DNA of 64,000 bases, taken from positions 3,348,001-3,412,000 of the forward strand of contig NZ_CP083809.1 of the NCBI RefSeq assembly GCF_020149765.1, read 5' to 3'. This document shows, piece by piece, positions 11,115 through 22,609 of this stretch. The position numbers and the translations under genes were made by a program. Each line of letters begins with the position of its first letter. The first letter of the stretch is position 1. Origin of the DNA: Pantoea agglomerans (lineage in GTDB: Bacteria; Pseudomonadota; Gammaproteobacteria; Enterobacterales; Enterobacteriaceae). The notes beneath the pieces were generated by a model. The model had not been told where the DNA came from. It made no database searches and worked only from the letters and a program-made list of their open reading frames with translations.

Positions 11115-12173
11115 TCACTTCGCGGCGCGCGCCACTTCTCGCGCAACCCGTTCGGTCGCATCGGGGATCGCCACCTGGCGGGCCTTTTCCGCCATGCTCA
11201 ACAGCGTTGGGCGATCCCAGCGGCGCAGCGTCTCCGCCACGGCATCCGCGGTAAACTGCGGCTGCTCAAAAATTTTGGCCGCGCCCGCTTTTTCCAGCGG
11301 CAGCGCATTCCAGTACTGCTGACGATCTTTATGCTGAAAAGGCACGAAAATCGCCGGTAAGCCCGCAGCGGCGATTTCGCTGACGGTCAGCGCGCCGGAG
11401 CGGCAAACCACCACATCCGCCCAGGCGTAGGCGGCCGCCATATCGTCAATAAACTCTGTAACCTTGTGCTGCGTCTGCCCGACCTGCTGGTACGCCCTGA
11501 GCACATCCTGCAGTGCGCCTTTGCCGGTCTGATGCCACAGCGTCACGCTGTCGCCCAGCGCGGCCGCGACCTGCGGCAGCGTCTGGTTCAGCACGCGCGC
11601 GCCCTGGCTTCCGCCGACCACCAGCACGCGAACCGGGCCGCTGCGGTTAACCAGACGCTGCGCTGGCAGCGGCAGCGCCAGCACGTCGGTACGCACCGGA
11701 TTGCCGACGACGTCCGCATGCGGAAAAGCGCCGGGAAACGCCTGCATCACCTTGCTGGCGATCTTCGCCAGCCATTTGTTCGTCAGTCCGGCAATGCCGT
11801 TCTGCTCGTGCAGCACCACCGGAATGCCACAGCTCCAGGCGGCGAGGCCGCCGGGACCGGAAACGTAACCGCCCATGCCCAGCACCACGTCCGGCTGCCA
11901 CGCCCGCATAATGGCGCGCGCCTGACGCCAGGCGTTAAAAATACGCATCGGCGCCAGCAGTAGCGCCTTCAGGCCTTTGCCGCGCAGGCCGCTGATGCGG
12001 ATAAACTCAATCTCAATACCGTGTTTCGGCACCAGATCCGCTTCCATTCTGTCGGCTGTGCCGAGCCAGCGAACCTGCCAACCCTGCTCCATCAGATGAT
12101 GGGCGACGGCCAGACCGGGGAAAACATGCCCGCCGGTTCCGCCCGCCATCACCATCAAACGCTTCCCACTCAT
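11115..12173 (-). CDS. murG: Lipid II synthase MurG
   Basis: GT-B glycosyltransferase that adds GlcNAc to lipid I at the cytoplasmic face of the membrane, making lipid II. It has 352 residues (E. coli 355). The three glycine-rich loops are visible as [25 protein letters not shown] and [13 protein letters not shown]. The UDP-GlcNAc-binding region [23 protein letters not shown] and the [10 protein letters not shown] motif follow. It overlaps ftsW by 4 bp. Confidence 0.97.
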   Translation of the reverse strand: MSGKRLMVMAGGTGGHVFPGLAVAHHLMEQGWQVRWLGTADRMEADLVPKHGIEIEFIRISGLRGKGLKALLLAPMRIFNAWRQARAIMRAWQPDVVLGMGGYVSGPGGLAAWSCGIPVVLHEQNGIAGLTNKWLAKIASKVMQAFPGAFPHADVVGNPVRTDVLALPLPAQRLVNRSGPVRVLVVGGSQGARVLNQTLPQVAAALGDSVTLWHQTGKGALQDVLRAYQQVGQTQHKVTEFIDDMAAAYAWADVVVCRSGALTVSEIAAAGLPAIFVPFQHKDRQQYWNALPLEKAGAAKIFEQPQFTADAVAETLRRWDRPTLLSMAEKARQVAIPDATERVAREVARAAK

Positions 12174-13396
12174 CGGGCACCTCGGGTAAACGCCTGCGCT
12201 TTGGTCAGGCGCGTTTCATAATCAATTCGCAGCAAAAACACGATGGCGGTCGACATAATCAACAGGCTGGAGCCGCCGTAGCTGATCAGCGGCAGCGTCA
12301 GACCTTTGGTCGGCAGCATACCCGCTGCCGCGCCGACGTTAACCAGCGCCTGGAAGCTAAACCACACGCCGATAGAGCAGGCGAGAAAGCCGGAAAAACG
12401 CTGATCGATCTCCAGCGCGCGGCGGCCGATCGACATCGCACGAAAAGCGACGAAGAATACCATCAACAAGGCTAAAACCACACCGATATAACCCAGCTCT
12501 TCGCCGATAATAGAGAAGATAAAGTCGGTATGCGCTTCCGGCAGATACTCCAGTTTTTGCACCGAGTTGCCGAGCCCCTGCCCCCAGAATTCGCCGCGGC
12601 CAAACGCCATCAGCGACTGGGTCAGCTGGTAACCGCTGCCGAAGGGATCTTCCCAGGGGTTCCAGAACGAGGTCACGCGCCGCATACGGTAGGGTTCCGC
12701 GATAATCAGCAGCACCACGGCGAACATGCCGGAGCCGATAATCGCCAGAAACTGCCACAGCTTCGCGCCCGCCAGGAAGAGCATTGCCAGCGTGGTGACG
12801 AAGAGTACGACCACGGTGCCAAGGTCAGGCTGCGCCAGCAGCAGCACCGCCAGCACCACCATCACGCCCATCGGTTTGCAGAAGCCCCAGAAGTTGTTAC
12901 GCACCTCTTCGACCTTACGCACCAGATAGCTGGCGAGATAGCAGAAGAGCGACAGCTTCGACAGCTCCGCCGGCTGGATACGCAGCGGGCCGAGGGCGAT
13001 CCAGCGCGAGGCGCCGTTCACCGAGCTGCCGACTACCAGCACGATAAGCAGCATCACCACCGTGGCCAGCAGCATAACGTTGCTGTAGCGCTGCCAGAAA
13101 TCCATCGGCACCCGCAGCGTAACCAGCGCGATGCCGAGTCCCAGCACGATATAGAAGGCGTCGCGCTTGGCAAAATAAAAGGGATCGTCGTTAAGACGCT
13201 GACCGACCGGCATCGAGGCCGAGGTCACCATCACGAAGCCGACAATAGCCAGGCCGAAGGTGAGCCACAGCAGCGTGCGGTCATAGAGCACCAGGGCGGA
13301 GTCGTCGCTTTCGCGCGCGCCCATTACCCAGTCTTTCAGCCGACTGCCGATAAAGGCGAAGAGTCCGATTATCATTCCGCCGCCAGGAATACGCAT
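12170..13396 (-). CDS. ftsW: Septal peptidoglycan polymerase FtsW
   Basis: SEDS-family glycosyltransferase that polymerises lipid II at the septum in complex with FtsI. It has 408 residues and about ten transmembrane segments. Signatures are [21 protein letters not shown], the AQPDLGT motif with the catalytic aspartate, [18 protein letters not shown], and [10 protein letters not shown] near the end. It begins within the murD stop codon (1-bp overlap, TGATG). A second in-frame ATG at codon 8 is also possible as a start. Confidence 0.97.
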   Translation of the reverse strand: MRIPGGGMIIGLFAFIGSRLKDWVMGARESDDSALVLYDRTLLWLTFGLAIVGFVMVTSASMPVGQRLNDDPFYFAKRDAFYIVLGLGIALVTLRVPMDFWQRYSNVMLLATVVMLLIVLVVGSSVNGASRWIALGPLRIQPAELSKLSLFCYLASYLVRKVEEVRNNFWGFCKPMGVMVVLAVLLLAQPDLGTVVVLFVTTLAMLFLAGAKLWQFLAIIGSGMFAVVLLIIAEPYRMRRVTSFWNPWEDPFGSGYQLTQSLMAFGRGEFWGQGLGNSVQKLEYLPEAHTDFIFSIIGEELGYIGVVLALLMVFFVAFRAMSIGRRALEIDQRFSGFLACSIGVWFSFQALVNVGAAAGMLPTKGLTLPLISYGGSSLLIMSTAIVFLLRIDYETRLTKAQAFTRGAR

Positions 13397-14712
13397 CAGC
13401 CTAACTCCTTCGCCAGCTGCGCGAAGCGATCGCCGCGCTGTTCGAAATTACGGAACTGGTCGAGGCTGGCGCAGGCGGGCGAGAGCAGCACCATATCGCC
13501 AGGCTGCACCTGCGGCGCAATCAGCGCCATCGCCTGCTCCATCGTCTCGGTGCGAACCGCACTCTCGGGCCGCAGCGCCGCCAGCGCGTCGCCGTCGCGG
13601 CCGAAGCAGTAGAGGCGAACCTTCTCCTCCTGCACGTAGCGCGCCAGCGGACTAAAATCCGCCGACTTACCGTCGCCGCCCAGCAGCAGCCAGAGGCGGC
13701 CCTGCACCTGCAGGCCGTTAAGCGCCGCTTCGGTGCTGCCGACGTTGGTAGCTTTTGAGTCGTTAATCCAGCGCACGCCGTTGGCCTCATGCACCAGCTG
13801 GAAGCGATGCGCCAGCCCGGTAAAGCTGGTCAGCGCCGCCAGACTGGAGGCGCGCGGCAGGCCCACGGCGTCGGCCAGCGCCAGCGCCGCCAGCGCATTG
13901 GTATAGTTATGCTGCCCCACCAGCTTCATCTCATCGGTGTTCAGCACCTTTTCGCCCTTCACCCGCAGCCAGGTGGCGCCCTGCTGACGATTAAGGTGGT
14001 AGTCGCCGAAATCGATGCCAAAGCTGACGCAGCGCGCATCGGCACCGCGTACTGGCATGGTCAGCGCATCGTCGGCGTTCACCACGCAGACGCGCGCGTT
14101 TTCATAGATGCGCAGCTTGGCGGCACGATACTGCTGCATACCGAGCGGATAGCGATCCATATGATCTTCGGTGACGTTGAGAATGGTCGCCGCCGCGGCT
14201 TTCAGGCTCCAGGTGGTTTCCAGCTGGAAGCTGGAAAGCTCCAGCACATAAAGCTGCGCGGGCGATTTCAGCAGCGACAGCGCCGGCAGGCCGATATTGC
14301 CGCCGACGCCAACCTGCCAGCCCGCGGCTCGCGCCATCTCGCCAACCAGCGTGGTAACGGTACTTTTGCCGTTAGAGCCGGTGATCGCCACGATCGGCGC
14401 CTGCGCCTCGCGGCAGAACAGCTCGATATCGCCGACGATTTCAACGCCCGCCTCGGCTGCTTCGGTCAGTGCCGGATGCGCCAGCGCCATGCCTGGGCTG
14501 GCGACGATCAGATCCGCCGCCAGCAGCCAGTCGCTGTTAAGGCCGCCGGTGTAGCGCTCAACCTGCTCAGGCAGCTTGTCGAGTCCCGGCGGCGACACAC
14601 GGGTATCCATCACGCGTGGCGTTACGCCTTGCGCTAAAAAGAAATCAACACAGGAGAGGCCCGTCAGGCCCAGCCCGATAATGACGACTTTTCTGCCCCG
14701 ATAGTCAGCCAT
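13396..14712 (-). CDS. murD: UDP-N-acetylmuramoyl-L-alanine--D-glutamate ligase MurD
   Basis: Adds D-glutamate to UDP-MurNAc-L-Ala. It has 438 residues, as in E. coli. The N-terminal [17 protein letters not shown] is the UDP-substrate fold, [17 protein letters not shown] is the ATP loop, and [11 protein letters not shown] and the HRFQLV and NDSKATN motifs follow. The C-terminal [10 protein letters not shown] motif is intact. It lies 2 bp downstream of mraY. Confidence 0.97.
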   Translation of the reverse strand: MADYRGRKVVIIGLGLTGLSCVDFFLAQGVTPRVMDTRVSPPGLDKLPEQVERYTGGLNSDWLLAADLIVASPGMALAHPALTEAAEAGVEIVGDIELFCREAQAPIVAITGSNGKSTVTTLVGEMARAAGWQVGVGGNIGLPALSLLKSPAQLYVLELSSFQLETTWSLKAAAATILNVTEDHMDRYPLGMQQYRAAKLRIYENARVCVVNADDALTMPVRGADARCVSFGIDFGDYHLNRQQGATWLRVKGEKVLNTDEMKLVGQHNYTNALAALALADAVGLPRASSLAALTSFTGLAHRFQLVHEANGVRWINDSKATNVGSTEAALNGLQVQGRLWLLLGGDGKSADFSPLARYVQEEKVRLYCFGRDGDALAALRPESAVRTETMEQAMALIAPQVQPGDMVLLSPACASLDQFRNFEQRGDRFAQLAKELG

Positions 14713-14714
14713 AA

Positions 14715-15797
14715 TTAACGTACCTTCAGCGTGGCCAGGCCAATAAGCACCAGCATCAGCGAAATGATCCAGAAGCGCACAATCACGCGCGGTTCCGGCC
14801 AGCCTTTCAGTTCATAGTGATGATGAATCGGCGCCATGCGGAAAATGCGCTGTCCGCGTAGCTTGAACGATCCTACCTGCAGGATCACCGACAGCGTCTC
14901 CACCACGAACACGCCGCCCATAATCACCAGCAAAAATTCCTGACGCAGCAGCACGGCCAGCGTGCCCAGGGCGCCGCCCAGCGCCAGCGATCCCACATCG
15001 CCCATAAAGACCTGCGCCGGATAGGTGTTGAACCACAGAAAGCCCAACCCTGCCCCGACGATGGCGGTACAGACGATCACCAGCTCGCCTGCATGGCGTA
15101 AATAGGGAATATGCAGATACTCGGCGAACTTGACGTTGCCGGTCGCCCAGGCCACCAGCGCGAACCCTGCCGCGACAAAAACGGTCGGCATAATCGCCAG
15201 TCCGTCCAGACCATCGGTAAGGTTTACGGCGTTGCCGGTACCGACGATAACGAAGTAGGCCAGCACCACGTAGAACAGGCCAAGCTGAGGCATGATGTCT
15301 TTGAAAAACGGCACCACCAGCTGCGTGGCAGGCGTGCCTTTACCGGCGGCGTAGAGCGCAAACGCCACGCCGAGCGAAATCACCGACATCCAGAAATATT
15401 TCCAGCGCGCGATCAGCCCTTTGGTATCTTTGCGCACCACTTTGCGGTAGTCATCGACAAAACCGATAATGCCGAAGCCCACCAGCACCACCAGTACGCA
15501 CCAGACGTAGGGATTGGAAGGATAGGCCCACATCAGCACCGAAACGGTGATCGAAGTGAGGATCATAATCCCGCCCATGGTCGGCGTGCCGCGCTTGCTG
15601 AAGTGCGACTCCGGGCCGTCGTTGCGTACCACCTGGCCGATTTGCAGCTTTTGCAGCCAGGCGATCAGGCGCGGCCCCATCCATAATGAGATAAATAAGG
15701 CGGTCAGCAGGCTGACAATGGCGCGAAACGTCAAATATGAAAAGACGTTGAAGCCGGAATAAAAAGCGACCAGATGCTCGGCCAGCCAGACTAACAT
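14715..15797 (-). CDS. mraY: Phospho-N-acetylmuramoyl-pentapeptide transferase MraY
   Basis: Integral membrane enzyme that transfers phospho-MurNAc-pentapeptide to undecaprenyl phosphate, forming lipid I. It has 360 residues, as in E. coli, with about ten membrane segments. Conserved motifs are [18 protein letters not shown] (the aspartate pair), [26 protein letters not shown], and the [12 protein letters not shown] histidine motif near the C-terminus. It overlaps murF by 7 bp. Confidence 0.98.
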   Translation of the reverse strand: MLVWLAEHLVAFYSGFNVFSYLTFRAIVSLLTALFISLWMGPRLIAWLQKLQIGQVVRNDGPESHFSKRGTPTMGGIMILTSITVSVLMWAYPSNPYVWCVLVVLVGFGIIGFVDDYRKVVRKDTKGLIARWKYFWMSVISLGVAFALYAAGKGTPATQLVVPFFKDIMPQLGLFYVVLAYFVIVGTGNAVNLTDGLDGLAIMPTVFVAAGFALVAWATGNVKFAEYLHIPYLRHAGELVIVCTAIVGAGLGFLWFNTYPAQVFMGDVGSLALGGALGTLAVLLRQEFLLVIMGGVFVVETLSVILQVGSFKLRGQRIFRMAPIHHHYELKGWPEPRVIVRFWIISLMLVLIGLATLKVR

Positions 15798-17149
15798 GTT
15801 CCCATCTCCTGTAGGTTCTGCACGACCTGCTCCATGGCAGCACTCCGCGAACCTTTAATCAAAACGGTTAATTCCTGATGTTCGGACAACAGCGTCCGTA
15901 AACGTTCAGTCAATGCGGTTTTAGTGGCGAAATGTTCGCCAACTCCGCTACTTTCACTCATGTATGCGCTCAGTTCGCCAACGCTGAGAACGCGATCGAC
16001 CCCTGCGGCCTTTGCCGCCAGGCCCACTTCACGGTGACACTGCTCCGCCTCGTCTCCCAGCTCAGCCATATCGCCCACCACCATTACGCGATAGCCAGGC
16101 ATCTCGCCCAGCACCTGTGCGGCGGCCGTCATTGAGCCGACGTTGGCGTTATAGCTGTCATCCAGCAGCAGCTGATGCTCAGAGAGACGGATGGGGAACA
16201 GGCGGCCAGGCACGGCCTGAAGGTTTTTTAACCCGCGCTGAATGGCGCTGAGCGGCGCGTCGATCGACAGCGCCAGCGCGGCGGCAGCCAGCGCGTTGGC
16301 AATGTTATGGCGGCCAGGCAACGGCAGCGTAATGGCAATATCGCCGCCTGGCGTCTGCATCGTGAAGTGCGTTCCATCAACGCCCATACGTACGTCACGC
16401 ACGCTAAAGTCGCTCTCTGCCGCCTGAGGAGAAAAGCGCCAGACGCGCTTGCCGTGCAGGTTGTTCTGCCAGTGCGGCCAGTCGTTGCTGTCGGCGTTGA
16501 GGATAGCGGTGCCGTTCGCCGGCAGACCGTTGAAGATCTCCCCTTTCGCCTTCGCCACGCCCGCCAGCGAGCCGAAGCCTTCCAGGTGTGCCGCCGCCAG
16601 GTTATTCACCAGCGCGCTCTCTGGACGCGTCAGCTCGGTGGTGTAGGCAATTTCGCCCTGGTGATTGGCACCCAGCTCAATCACGGCGTACTGATGCTGC
16701 GGCGCCAGGCGCAGCAGCGTCATCGGCACGCCAATATCATTATTCAGGTTGCCAGCGGTATAGAGCGTTTCACCGCACTCGCGCAGGATCGCGGCGGTCA
16801 TCTCTTTCACCGAGGTTTTGCCGGAGGAGCCGGTCAGCGCCACGACGCGCGCCTTCGACTGCTGGCGCACCCAGGCGGCCAGCTTGCCGAACGCGATACG
16901 CGTGTCGGCGACCACCACCTGCGGGACAGAAAGAGGTAAATGCTTACTCACTAACAGCGCCTGCGCGCCGCTGGCGATAGCGTCAGCGGCAAAGTCGTGG
17001 GCATCGAAGCGTTCGCCGACCAGCGCAACAAACAGGCTGCCAGGCGTCACTTTACGCGTATCAGTAGTCACCTCGTTAAGGGTCAAATCGCTGCCGTGGA
17101 GCGTACCACCGCTGATTTCAGCCAGAGTTTTCAGGGAAACCGGGATCAT
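15791..17149 (-). CDS. murF: UDP-MurNAc-tripeptide--D-alanyl-D-alanine ligase MurF
   Basis: Adds the D-Ala-D-Ala dipeptide to complete the cytosolic precursor. It has 452 residues, as in E. coli. [18 protein letters not shown] is the ATP loop, [14 protein letters not shown] and the central [10 protein letters not shown] stretch follow, and [13 protein letters not shown] lies in the C-terminal domain. It works directly after MurE and overlaps it by 4 bp, then overlaps mraY by 7 bp. Confidence 0.97.
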   Translation of the reverse strand: MIPVSLKTLAEISGGTLHGSDLTLNEVTTDTRKVTPGSLFVALVGERFDAHDFAADAIASGAQALLVSKHLPLSVPQVVVADTRIAFGKLAAWVRQQSKARVVALTGSSGKTSVKEMTAAILRECGETLYTAGNLNNDIGVPMTLLRLAPQHQYAVIELGANHQGEIAYTTELTRPESALVNNLAAAHLEGFGSLAGVAKAKGEIFNGLPANGTAILNADSNDWPHWQNNLHGKRVWRFSPQAAESDFSVRDVRMGVDGTHFTMQTPGGDIAITLPLPGRHNIANALAAAALALSIDAPLSAIQRGLKNLQAVPGRLFPIRLSEHQLLLDDSYNANVGSMTAAAQVLGEMPGYRVMVVGDMAELGDEAEQCHREVGLAAKAAGVDRVLSVGELSAYMSESSGVGEHFATKTALTERLRTLLSEHQELTVLIKGSRSAAMEQVVQNLQEMGTC

Positions 17150-18633
17150 GCCGTTACTCCTAATAGCGCGGCAACCGTGGTGCGGTCGGAGTAATCCAGA
17201 CGGCGATTTCCCACGATTTGATAATCTTCGTGACCTTTACCCGCCACCAGCACGATGTCGTCAGGCTGCGCCTGGAGAACGGCGTTAGTGACAGCTTGCG
17301 CACGTCCGGCGACGACACGTGCGCGGTGCGGCTCAAGCAGGCCGGTCAAAATGTCGTTAACGATAGCCTGCGGATCTTCGCTGCGCGGGTTGTCGTCAGT
17401 AATCACTACCACGTCCGCGAACTGCTCGGCGATGGCACCCATCAGGGGACGCTTGCCTTTATCGCGGTCGCCGCCGCAGCCGAACAGACACCACAGCTTG
17501 CCTGTGCAGTGCAGGCGCGCCGCCTGCAGCGCTTTTTCCAGCGCGTCTGGCGTATGGGCATAATCGACGACTACGGTGGGTTTGCCTGGCGCACTGAAGA
17601 CTTCCATGCGCCCGCATACCGGCTGTAGCTGGGGTGCGGTCCGCACCAGATCGGCAAGCGGATAATCCAGCGCCAGCAGCGTGGCAAAAGCCAGCAGCAG
17701 ATTACTGACGTTAAAGGCGCCCATCAGACGGCTGTCGAACTCGCCCTCGCCCCAGCTGGAGCTGAAGCGGATATGCGCGCCGCTCTCCTGATAGGTCACC
17801 TCTTCCGCTTTTACCCAGCGGCCACGGCAGCCGGGCTGCAAATTGTCTTCCATAGTAACGGCGACGGCATCAGGCAGCGTTGCCAGCCAGCGGCGGCCAA
17901 CCTCATCGTCGGCGTTCAGGATCATGCTGCCAACCTGATGCTCGGTGAACAGCAGTTTTTTAGCCGACTCATAGGCCTGCATGTCGCCGTGATAGTCGAG
18001 ATGATCGCGGCTCAGATTGGTAAAGACCGCCGCAGCGAACGGCAGCGCCGCCACGCGGTGCTGCACCAGACCGTGCGAGGAGACTTCCATAGCGGTCAGC
18101 GTCGCGCCCTGCTGCTGCAGCGCCTGCAGCTGGTGCTGCACGTCAACGGCGGAGCCGGTGGTGTTTTCGGTCGCCGTCAGGTGTCCCAGCAGACCGTTAC
18201 CAACCGTGCCCATCACCGCGCTGGTTTCCCCCAGCAGCTGCGCCCACTGCGCCAGCAGCTGGGTGGTGGTGGTTTTACCGTTGGTGCCGGTAACGCCGAT
18301 AAGCTTCTGCTTCTCGCCGGGCTGACCGTAGAAGCGGCCCGCCAGCGCAGAGAGACGCTGCTGAAGCTGCGCCAGGTAAATCACCGGCACGCCGTGCATC
18401 TCAACGATATCGCCATCGCTGGCTTCGCCTTCGGCCTCTGCGATCACCGCAGAAACGCCCTGCGCGATCGCCTGTGGAATAAAACGTCGTCCATCGGCGT
18501 GGTGGCCTGCCACGGCCACAAACAGATCGCCGGACGCCGCCTTGCGGCTGTCCAGTGTCATGTCACCCAGGGGACGCGCCGGCGCGCCTGGCACCCATGG
18601 GTCCAGCAAGTCGCGCAGGTTACGATCTGTCAC
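17146..18633 (-). CDS. murE: UDP-MurNAc-L-Ala-D-Glu--meso-diaminopimelate ligase MurE
   Basis: Adds meso-diaminopimelate to the growing stem peptide. The GTG at 18633 is preferred because the Shine-Dalgarno GAGGA lies just upstream and the translation ([14 protein letters not shown]) then matches E. coli. A GTG four codons upstream is in frame but lies in the ribosome site. The product has 495 residues. [17 protein letters not shown] is the ATP loop, and DNPRSEDP is the DNPR motif specific for diaminopimelate rather than lysine. It overlaps ftsI by 14 bp. Confidence 0.96.
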   Translation of the reverse strand: MTDRNLRDLLDPWVPGAPARPLGDMTLDSRKAASGDLFVAVAGHHADGRRFIPQAIAQGVSAVIAEAEGEASDGDIVEMHGVPVIYLAQLQQRLSALAGRFYGQPGEKQKLIGVTGTNGKTTTTQLLAQWAQLLGETSAVMGTVGNGLLGHLTATENTTGSAVDVQHQLQALQQQGATLTAMEVSSHGLVQHRVAALPFAAAVFTNLSRDHLDYHGDMQAYESAKKLLFTEHQVGSMILNADDEVGRRWLATLPDAVAVTMEDNLQPGCRGRWVKAEEVTYQESGAHIRFSSSWGEGEFDSRLMGAFNVSNLLLAFATLLALDYPLADLVRTAPQLQPVCGRMEVFSAPGKPTVVVDYAHTPDALEKALQAARLHCTGKLWCLFGCGGDRDKGKRPLMGAIAEQFADVVVITDDNPRSEDPQAIVNDILTGLLEPHRARVVAGRAQAVTNAVLQAQPDDIVLVAGKGHEDYQIVGNRRLDYSDRTTVAALLGVTA

Positions 18634-20386
18634 TTTTTTCCTCACTTCTGTTAGTCACCAGCTCGTTTTTGTCATTGGTCGGCAACGCATCCGGCTCGAT
18701 GTTCATGGTGCGCAGTACGCCGCCCATGATGGCACCGAACACCGGCGCGGAGACCGCACCACCGTAATATTTACCGGCCTGGGGATCGTTGATCACCACC
18801 ACCAGCGCAAAACGAGGATGACTGGCAGGCGCAACGCCTGCGGTATAAGCAATGTATTTATTGACGTAACGGCCATCCGGCCCGACTTTTTTCGCCGTAC
18901 CGGTTTTAATCGCGATGCGATAGCCTTTGATGGCCGCTTTTATGCCGCCGCCGCCTGGCAGCGCCACGCTTTCCATCATATGAACCACGGTTTTTACTAC
19001 CGATTCCGGGAAAACGCGCTCGCCCGCGACGGGCGGATCGACTTTGGTGATCGACAGTGGTCGGTGAATGCCGAAGCTGCCAATCGTTGCGTAGACACGC
19101 GCTAACTGTAACGGCGTTACCATTAGCCCGTAGCCGAAAGAGAAGGTGGCCCTCTCTATGTCAGACCACCGTTGTTTTTGAGGGTATAAGCCACTACTTT
19201 CCCCGACCAGCCCCAAATTGGTCGGTTTACCCAGGCCAAAGCGCGCATAAGTTTCTACAAGCGCTGAGGAGGGCATCGCTAACGCCAGCCGTGAAACGCC
19301 GACGTTACTCGACTTCTGCAGAATCCCGGTAAGGGTCAGTTCGTTATAGCGCGCCACGTCTTTGATCTCGTGACCATTGACGCGGTACGGTACGGTATTA
19401 AGCACGCTGTTTTCCCGCACCACGCCGCGCTGCAGCGCCGTCATCACCACCATCGGCTTAACGGTCGAGCCAGGCTCGAAAATGTCGGTGATGGCGCGGT
19501 TGCGCATCATCTCTTTGGGCGTGTTGCTGAGGTTATTGGGGTTATAGGCCGGGCTGTTCGCCATTGCCAGCACTTCGCCGGTGTTGACGTCGACCAGCAC
19601 GGCGGTGCCCGATTCAGCTTTGTTGAACGCCACCGCGTTATTGAGTTCACGGTAGACCAGCGCCTGCAGGCGTTCGTCGATGCTGAGCGTCAGGTTGTGG
19701 GCGGCGCGGCTGTCCACCGATGAGATATCTTCGATTACGCGGCCGTTGCGGTCTTTACGCACGGTACGTTCGCCCGGCGCGCCGGTCAGCCACTTATCGA
19801 AGCTCTTTTCGATGCCCTCGATGCCCTGACCATCAATATTGGTAAAGCCGATCAGGTGAGAAGTGACCTGACCGGCGGGATAGTAGCGCCGCGACTCTTC
19901 ACGCAGATGGATCCCCGGCAGCCTGAGCTTTTTGATGTAGTCGCTGATGGCGGGACTGACCTGGCGCGCCAGGTAGATAAAACGGCCTTTCGGGTTGGCG
20001 TTAACGCGGGTTGCCAGCTGATCGAGCGGGATAGAGAGCGCGTCAGCGAGCGCCTTCCAGCGGCCGTCGAGGGTGACGCCGCCGGCGTCGTGCAATTCTT
20101 TCGGGTCGGCCCAGATGGCGTTGACCGGCACGCTGACCGCCAGCGGACGACCGGCGCGATCGCTAATCATGCCGCGCGCGGTGGGAACAGCCTGCACGCG
20201 CAACGAGCGCAGGTCGCCCTCTTTCACCAGCTTGTCCGGGCTGATGACCTGCAGCCAGGCAACGCGGGAGAGCAGACCGAACAGCGCCAGTAAAATACAG
20301 CCGCACAGCAACGCAAAACGCCAGCTTACAAAGCTGGCTTTATCTTCCTGTTTTTTCAACTTCAGCGTTTTGCTTGCGCCGCTCAT
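18620..20386 (-). CDS. ftsI: Septal transpeptidase FtsI (PBP3)
   Basis: Class B penicillin-binding protein that cross-links septal peptidoglycan, partner of FtsW and target of aztreonam and cephalexin. It has 588 residues, the same as E. coli. One transmembrane anchor ([16 protein letters not shown], about 24-39) precedes the pedestal domain. The transpeptidase motifs are STVKP (catalytic Ser307), SSN, and KTGTAKK. No YRIN/YRIK-type insertion of the kind linked to resistance is seen near residue 333 ([11 protein letters not shown]). It lies 16 bp downstream of ftsL. Confidence 0.98.
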   Translation of the reverse strand: MSGASKTLKLKKQEDKASFVSWRFALLCGCILLALFGLLSRVAWLQVISPDKLVKEGDLRSLRVQAVPTARGMISDRAGRPLAVSVPVNAIWADPKELHDAGGVTLDGRWKALADALSIPLDQLATRVNANPKGRFIYLARQVSPAISDYIKKLRLPGIHLREESRRYYPAGQVTSHLIGFTNIDGQGIEGIEKSFDKWLTGAPGERTVRKDRNGRVIEDISSVDSRAAHNLTLSIDERLQALVYRELNNAVAFNKAESGTAVLVDVNTGEVLAMANSPAYNPNNLSNTPKEMMRNRAITDIFEPGSTVKPMVVMTALQRGVVRENSVLNTVPYRVNGHEIKDVARYNELTLTGILQKSSNVGVSRLALAMPSSALVETYARFGLGKPTNLGLVGESSGLYPQKQRWSDIERATFSFGYGLMVTPLQLARVYATIGSFGIHRPLSITKVDPPVAGERVFPESVVKTVVHMMESVALPGGGGIKAAIKGYRIAIKTGTAKKVGPDGRYVNKYIAYTAGVAPASHPRFALVVVINDPQAGKYYGGAVSAPVFGAIMGGVLRTMNIEPDALPTNDKNELVTNRSEEKSDRS

Positions 20387-20402
20387 TGCGATTTAGCGTT
20401 CC

Positions 20403-20723
20403 TTATTTCTGTACCACGATATTTTCCTGAGACGGGTCCACATGCTGTAGCTGCAGCTTCTCGGTGGCGATGCGCTCCACCCGGCTGTGATCGCCCAGCG
20501 CGTTCTCCTCAAGGATCAGGTTACGCCATTCAATGTCTAGCGCGTCGCGCTCTAACACCAGCTGTTCGCGCTGCGCGGTCAGCAGACGCGTTTTGTGCGT
20601 CGTCGTCACCACCATCACGGCCGACACCAGCACGGCGATTAGCAAAATCAGCGGAATTTTGCCGAATCGCAGTAGATCGCCGCCGATGACTCCCGGCAGG
20701 CTGTGACGTTCGTTGCCGATCAT
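20403..20723 (-). CDS. ftsL: Cell division protein FtsL
   Basis: Small bitopic protein that forms the FtsQLB complex and activates FtsWI. It has 106 residues, about 15 fewer than E. coli because the N-terminal cytoplasmic segment is shorter. The transmembrane segment [17 protein letters not shown] is followed by a leucine-zipper-like coiled coil ([19 protein letters not shown]), and the C-terminal half is nearly identical to E. coli. The start overlaps the rsmH stop by 4 bp. Confidence 0.96.
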   Translation of the reverse strand: MIGNERHSLPGVIGGDLLRFGKIPLILLIAVLVSAVMVVTTTHKTRLLTAQREQLVLERDALDIEWRNLILEENALGDHSRVERIATEKLQLQHVDPSQENIVVQK

Positions 20724-21661
20724 GCCTCGGTTCTCTCCGCGATGCGCAGTACCGAACTGCGCGCGCGCGGGTTGTCTGCGACTTCCGCGTCGCCCGGCGT
20801 CATTTTGCCCAGCAGCTTCAGCTGACGTCCGCCCAGCGCGTTAAGCTGTGACTCGGTCATCGGTAAACCTGCCGGCACCTGCGGGCCGCGGCTCTGGTCG
20901 CGCATAAAACGCTTCACCAGGCGATCTTCCAGCGAGTGGAAGCTGATAACGGACAAACGTCCCTCCGGGGCCAGCGCCGTTAACGCGCCTTTTAACGCCA
21001 TTTCAATCTCTTCCAGCTCGCTGTTGATCCAGATGCGGATCGCCTGAAAGCTGCGCGTCGCCGGATGCTTGAACTTATCTTTCACCGGCGTCGCCGCCGC
21101 GATCACCTCGGCCAGCTCTTTGGTGCGCGTCATCGGCTGTTCACGGTTGCGCTCAACGATGGCGCGCGCAATGCGTTTCGCGAAACGCTCCTCGCCGTAG
21201 GTCTTCAGCACAAAGGCGATATCCGCCTCTTCCGCCTTCAGCAGCCATTCGGCAGCGGAGTGTCCGCGCGTCGGATCCATGCGCATATCCAGCGGCCCGT
21301 CGCGCATAAAGGAGAAGCCGCGTTCAGCGTCGTCCAGCTGCGGCGACGACACGCCGAGATCGAGCAGGATGCCGCTGATTTTGCCGCTGAGCCCCAGCTC
21401 TTCGACATAGTCTGCCAGCGCGGAGAACGGCCCGTGCACGATAGAGAAACGCGGATCGTCGATCTCAGCGGCGGCGGCGATAGCTTGCGGGTCGCGATCG
21501 ATAGCGATAAGCCGTCCCTGCGCGCCCAGCTGCGACAGAATCAAACGTGAATGTCCGCCGCGACCAAAGGTGCCGTCGATGTAGATGCCGTCTTCCCTGA
21601 TGTTGAGGCCGTTAACCGCCTCGTCCAGCAGCACCGTGGTATGTTTAAAATTTTCCTGCAT
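20720..21661 (-). CDS. rsmH: 16S rRNA m4C1402 methyltransferase RsmH
   Basis: S-adenosylmethionine-dependent methyltransferase (formerly MraW) acting on cytosine 1402 of 16S rRNA in the ribosomal P site. It has 313 residues, as in E. coli. [23 protein letters not shown] (SAM-binding loop), [30 protein letters not shown] and the C-terminal [14 protein letters not shown] are typical. It is the second gene of the cluster, 2 bp after mraZ. Confidence 0.97.
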   Translation of the reverse strand: MQENFKHTTVLLDEAVNGLNIREDGIYIDGTFGRGGHSRLILSQLGAQGRLIAIDRDPQAIAAAAEIDDPRFSIVHGPFSALADYVEELGLSGKISGILLDLGVSSPQLDDAERGFSFMRDGPLDMRMDPTRGHSAAEWLLKAEEADIAFVLKTYGEERFAKRIARAIVERNREQPMTRTKELAEVIAAATPVKDKFKHPATRSFQAIRIWINSELEEIEMALKGALTALAPEGRLSVISFHSLEDRLVKRFMRDQSRGPQVPAGLPMTESQLNALGGRQLKLLGKMTPGDAEVADNPRARSSVLRIAERTEA

Positions 21662-21663
21662 AG

Positions 21664-22122
21664 CTATAGCGACAAGTCCTGCAACCGCTCAGATAAAGGT
21701 TCCTGAGCCGACTGTTCTGCGTCAATGTCATCCTTAACTTGTTGATACCAGGTCTGTTCATCCCACAGTTCAAACTTGTTGAACTGGCCGACCAGCATCA
21801 CTTCTTTCGTCAGGCTCGCGTGTTGCCGAAGGGTATTCGCCAGCAGTAAACGGCCTGCGTTGTCCATCTGACACTCACTGGCATGCCCCAGCAGCAGACG
21901 CTGTACGCGACGCTCAACGGGGTTCATGCTGGATAAGCGAGACAGCTTTTTTTCGATGATTTCCCATTCGGGCAAGGTATAAAGCAACAGGCATGGCTGA
22001 TGAAGGTCGATGGTACATACCATCTGCCCTTGAGATTCCCCGATCAGCGTGTCGCGATAGCGCGTTGGTACGGCCAGTCGCCCCTTGCTGTCGAGATTGA
22101 CTAACGTTGCTCCACGGAACAT
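21664..22122 (-). CDS. mraZ: Transcriptional regulator MraZ
   Basis: DNA-binding protein of the AbrB/SpoVT-like double swapped-hairpin fold. In E. coli it represses its own promoter at the head of the dcw cluster. It has 152 residues, as in E. coli. Two MraZ domains are visible, with the [13 protein letters not shown] motif near residue 11 and DNAGRLLL near residue 89. The Shine-Dalgarno GGGGAAG is a few bases upstream of the ATG. Its predicted binding repeats lie immediately upstream. Confidence 0.97.
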   Translation of the reverse strand: MFRGATLVNLDSKGRLAVPTRYRDTLIGESQGQMVCTIDLHQPCLLLYTLPEWEIIEKKLSRLSSMNPVERRVQRLLLGHASECQMDNAGRLLLANTLRQHASLTKEVMLVGQFNKFELWDEQTWYQQVKDDIDAEQSAQEPLSERLQDLSL

Positions 22123-22141
22123 GCCAGTCTTCCCCTCAGCT

Positions 22142-22175
22142 CCCCATTTTCACCACTTTACCCCACTTTTTACCA
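22142..22175 (-). promoter_or_regulatory. MraZ operator: four TGGKR repeats
   Basis: On the minus strand the core TGGTA, TGGGG, TGGTG, TGGGG occurs four times, starting at 22175, 22165, 22155 and 22146. The first three are spaced exactly 10 bp and the fourth 9 bp. They fall between the predicted transcription start and the mraZ ribosome site, which matches the known MraZ box (TGGGN repeats with 5-bp spacers). Confidence 0.75.
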
Positions 22176-22182
22176 CGCCACG

Positions 22183-22212
22183 AGTTTACGGAGGCGACGA
22201 AATCGTTGTCAA
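22183..22212 (-). promoter_or_regulatory. dcw cluster promoter Pmra
   Basis: Consensus -35 TTGACA (22207-22212), an 18-bp spacer and -10 TAAACT (22183-22188) on the minus strand. Transcription would start near 22176, at the edge of the MraZ repeats. The sequence TTGACAACGATTTCGTCGCC resembles the E. coli Pmra promoter, which drives most of the dcw cluster. Confidence 0.75.
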
Positions 22213-22573
22213 GCCGAAGCGCGGCGGGAATATAACTATTTACAAGGGGTAATTTCGCTGATCGAAAAGCGACAAACGGGGCAAAAGGTCAATTTTAAAA
22301 ATTAACCTGATGAATAATGGAATAAAAACCAGGGCGCCTGAAAAAATGCTTAAAAATAAGCCTGACGACCTGCGCTAATATTCTTCACTATTTCTGAGAC
22401 AGGGGCTGCATTTTAGGGGTGTTCCGAAAGCGGTGCTGGCCGCTTGAGGCGGGTCGGGAGCGGGCATCCCCCTTAAGAAATGGACATTTAACAATCACAT
22501 CGCTGCTAATTTGTTAGATGAGGTGTCGCAGATTTACGCTTTTTTACCCTAAAAGCGGAAAAATATTAATACA
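22213..22573. other. mraZ-cra intergenic region, no gene seen
   Basis: About 360 bp, AT-rich in places, between the mraZ promoter and the cra terminator. No conserved reading frame, tRNA or recognised RNA was found. E. coli also has a gene-free spacer here. Confidence 0.5.
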
Positions 22574-22604
22574 GAAAAATTTAAGGGCAGCGGTATTGCT
22601 GCCC
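22574..22604 (-). terminator. Intrinsic terminator after cra
   Basis: On the minus strand GGGCAGC-AATACC-GCTGCCC is followed by TTAAATTTTTC, immediately beyond the cra stop codon. Confidence 0.75.
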
Positions 22605-22609
22605 GCCAA

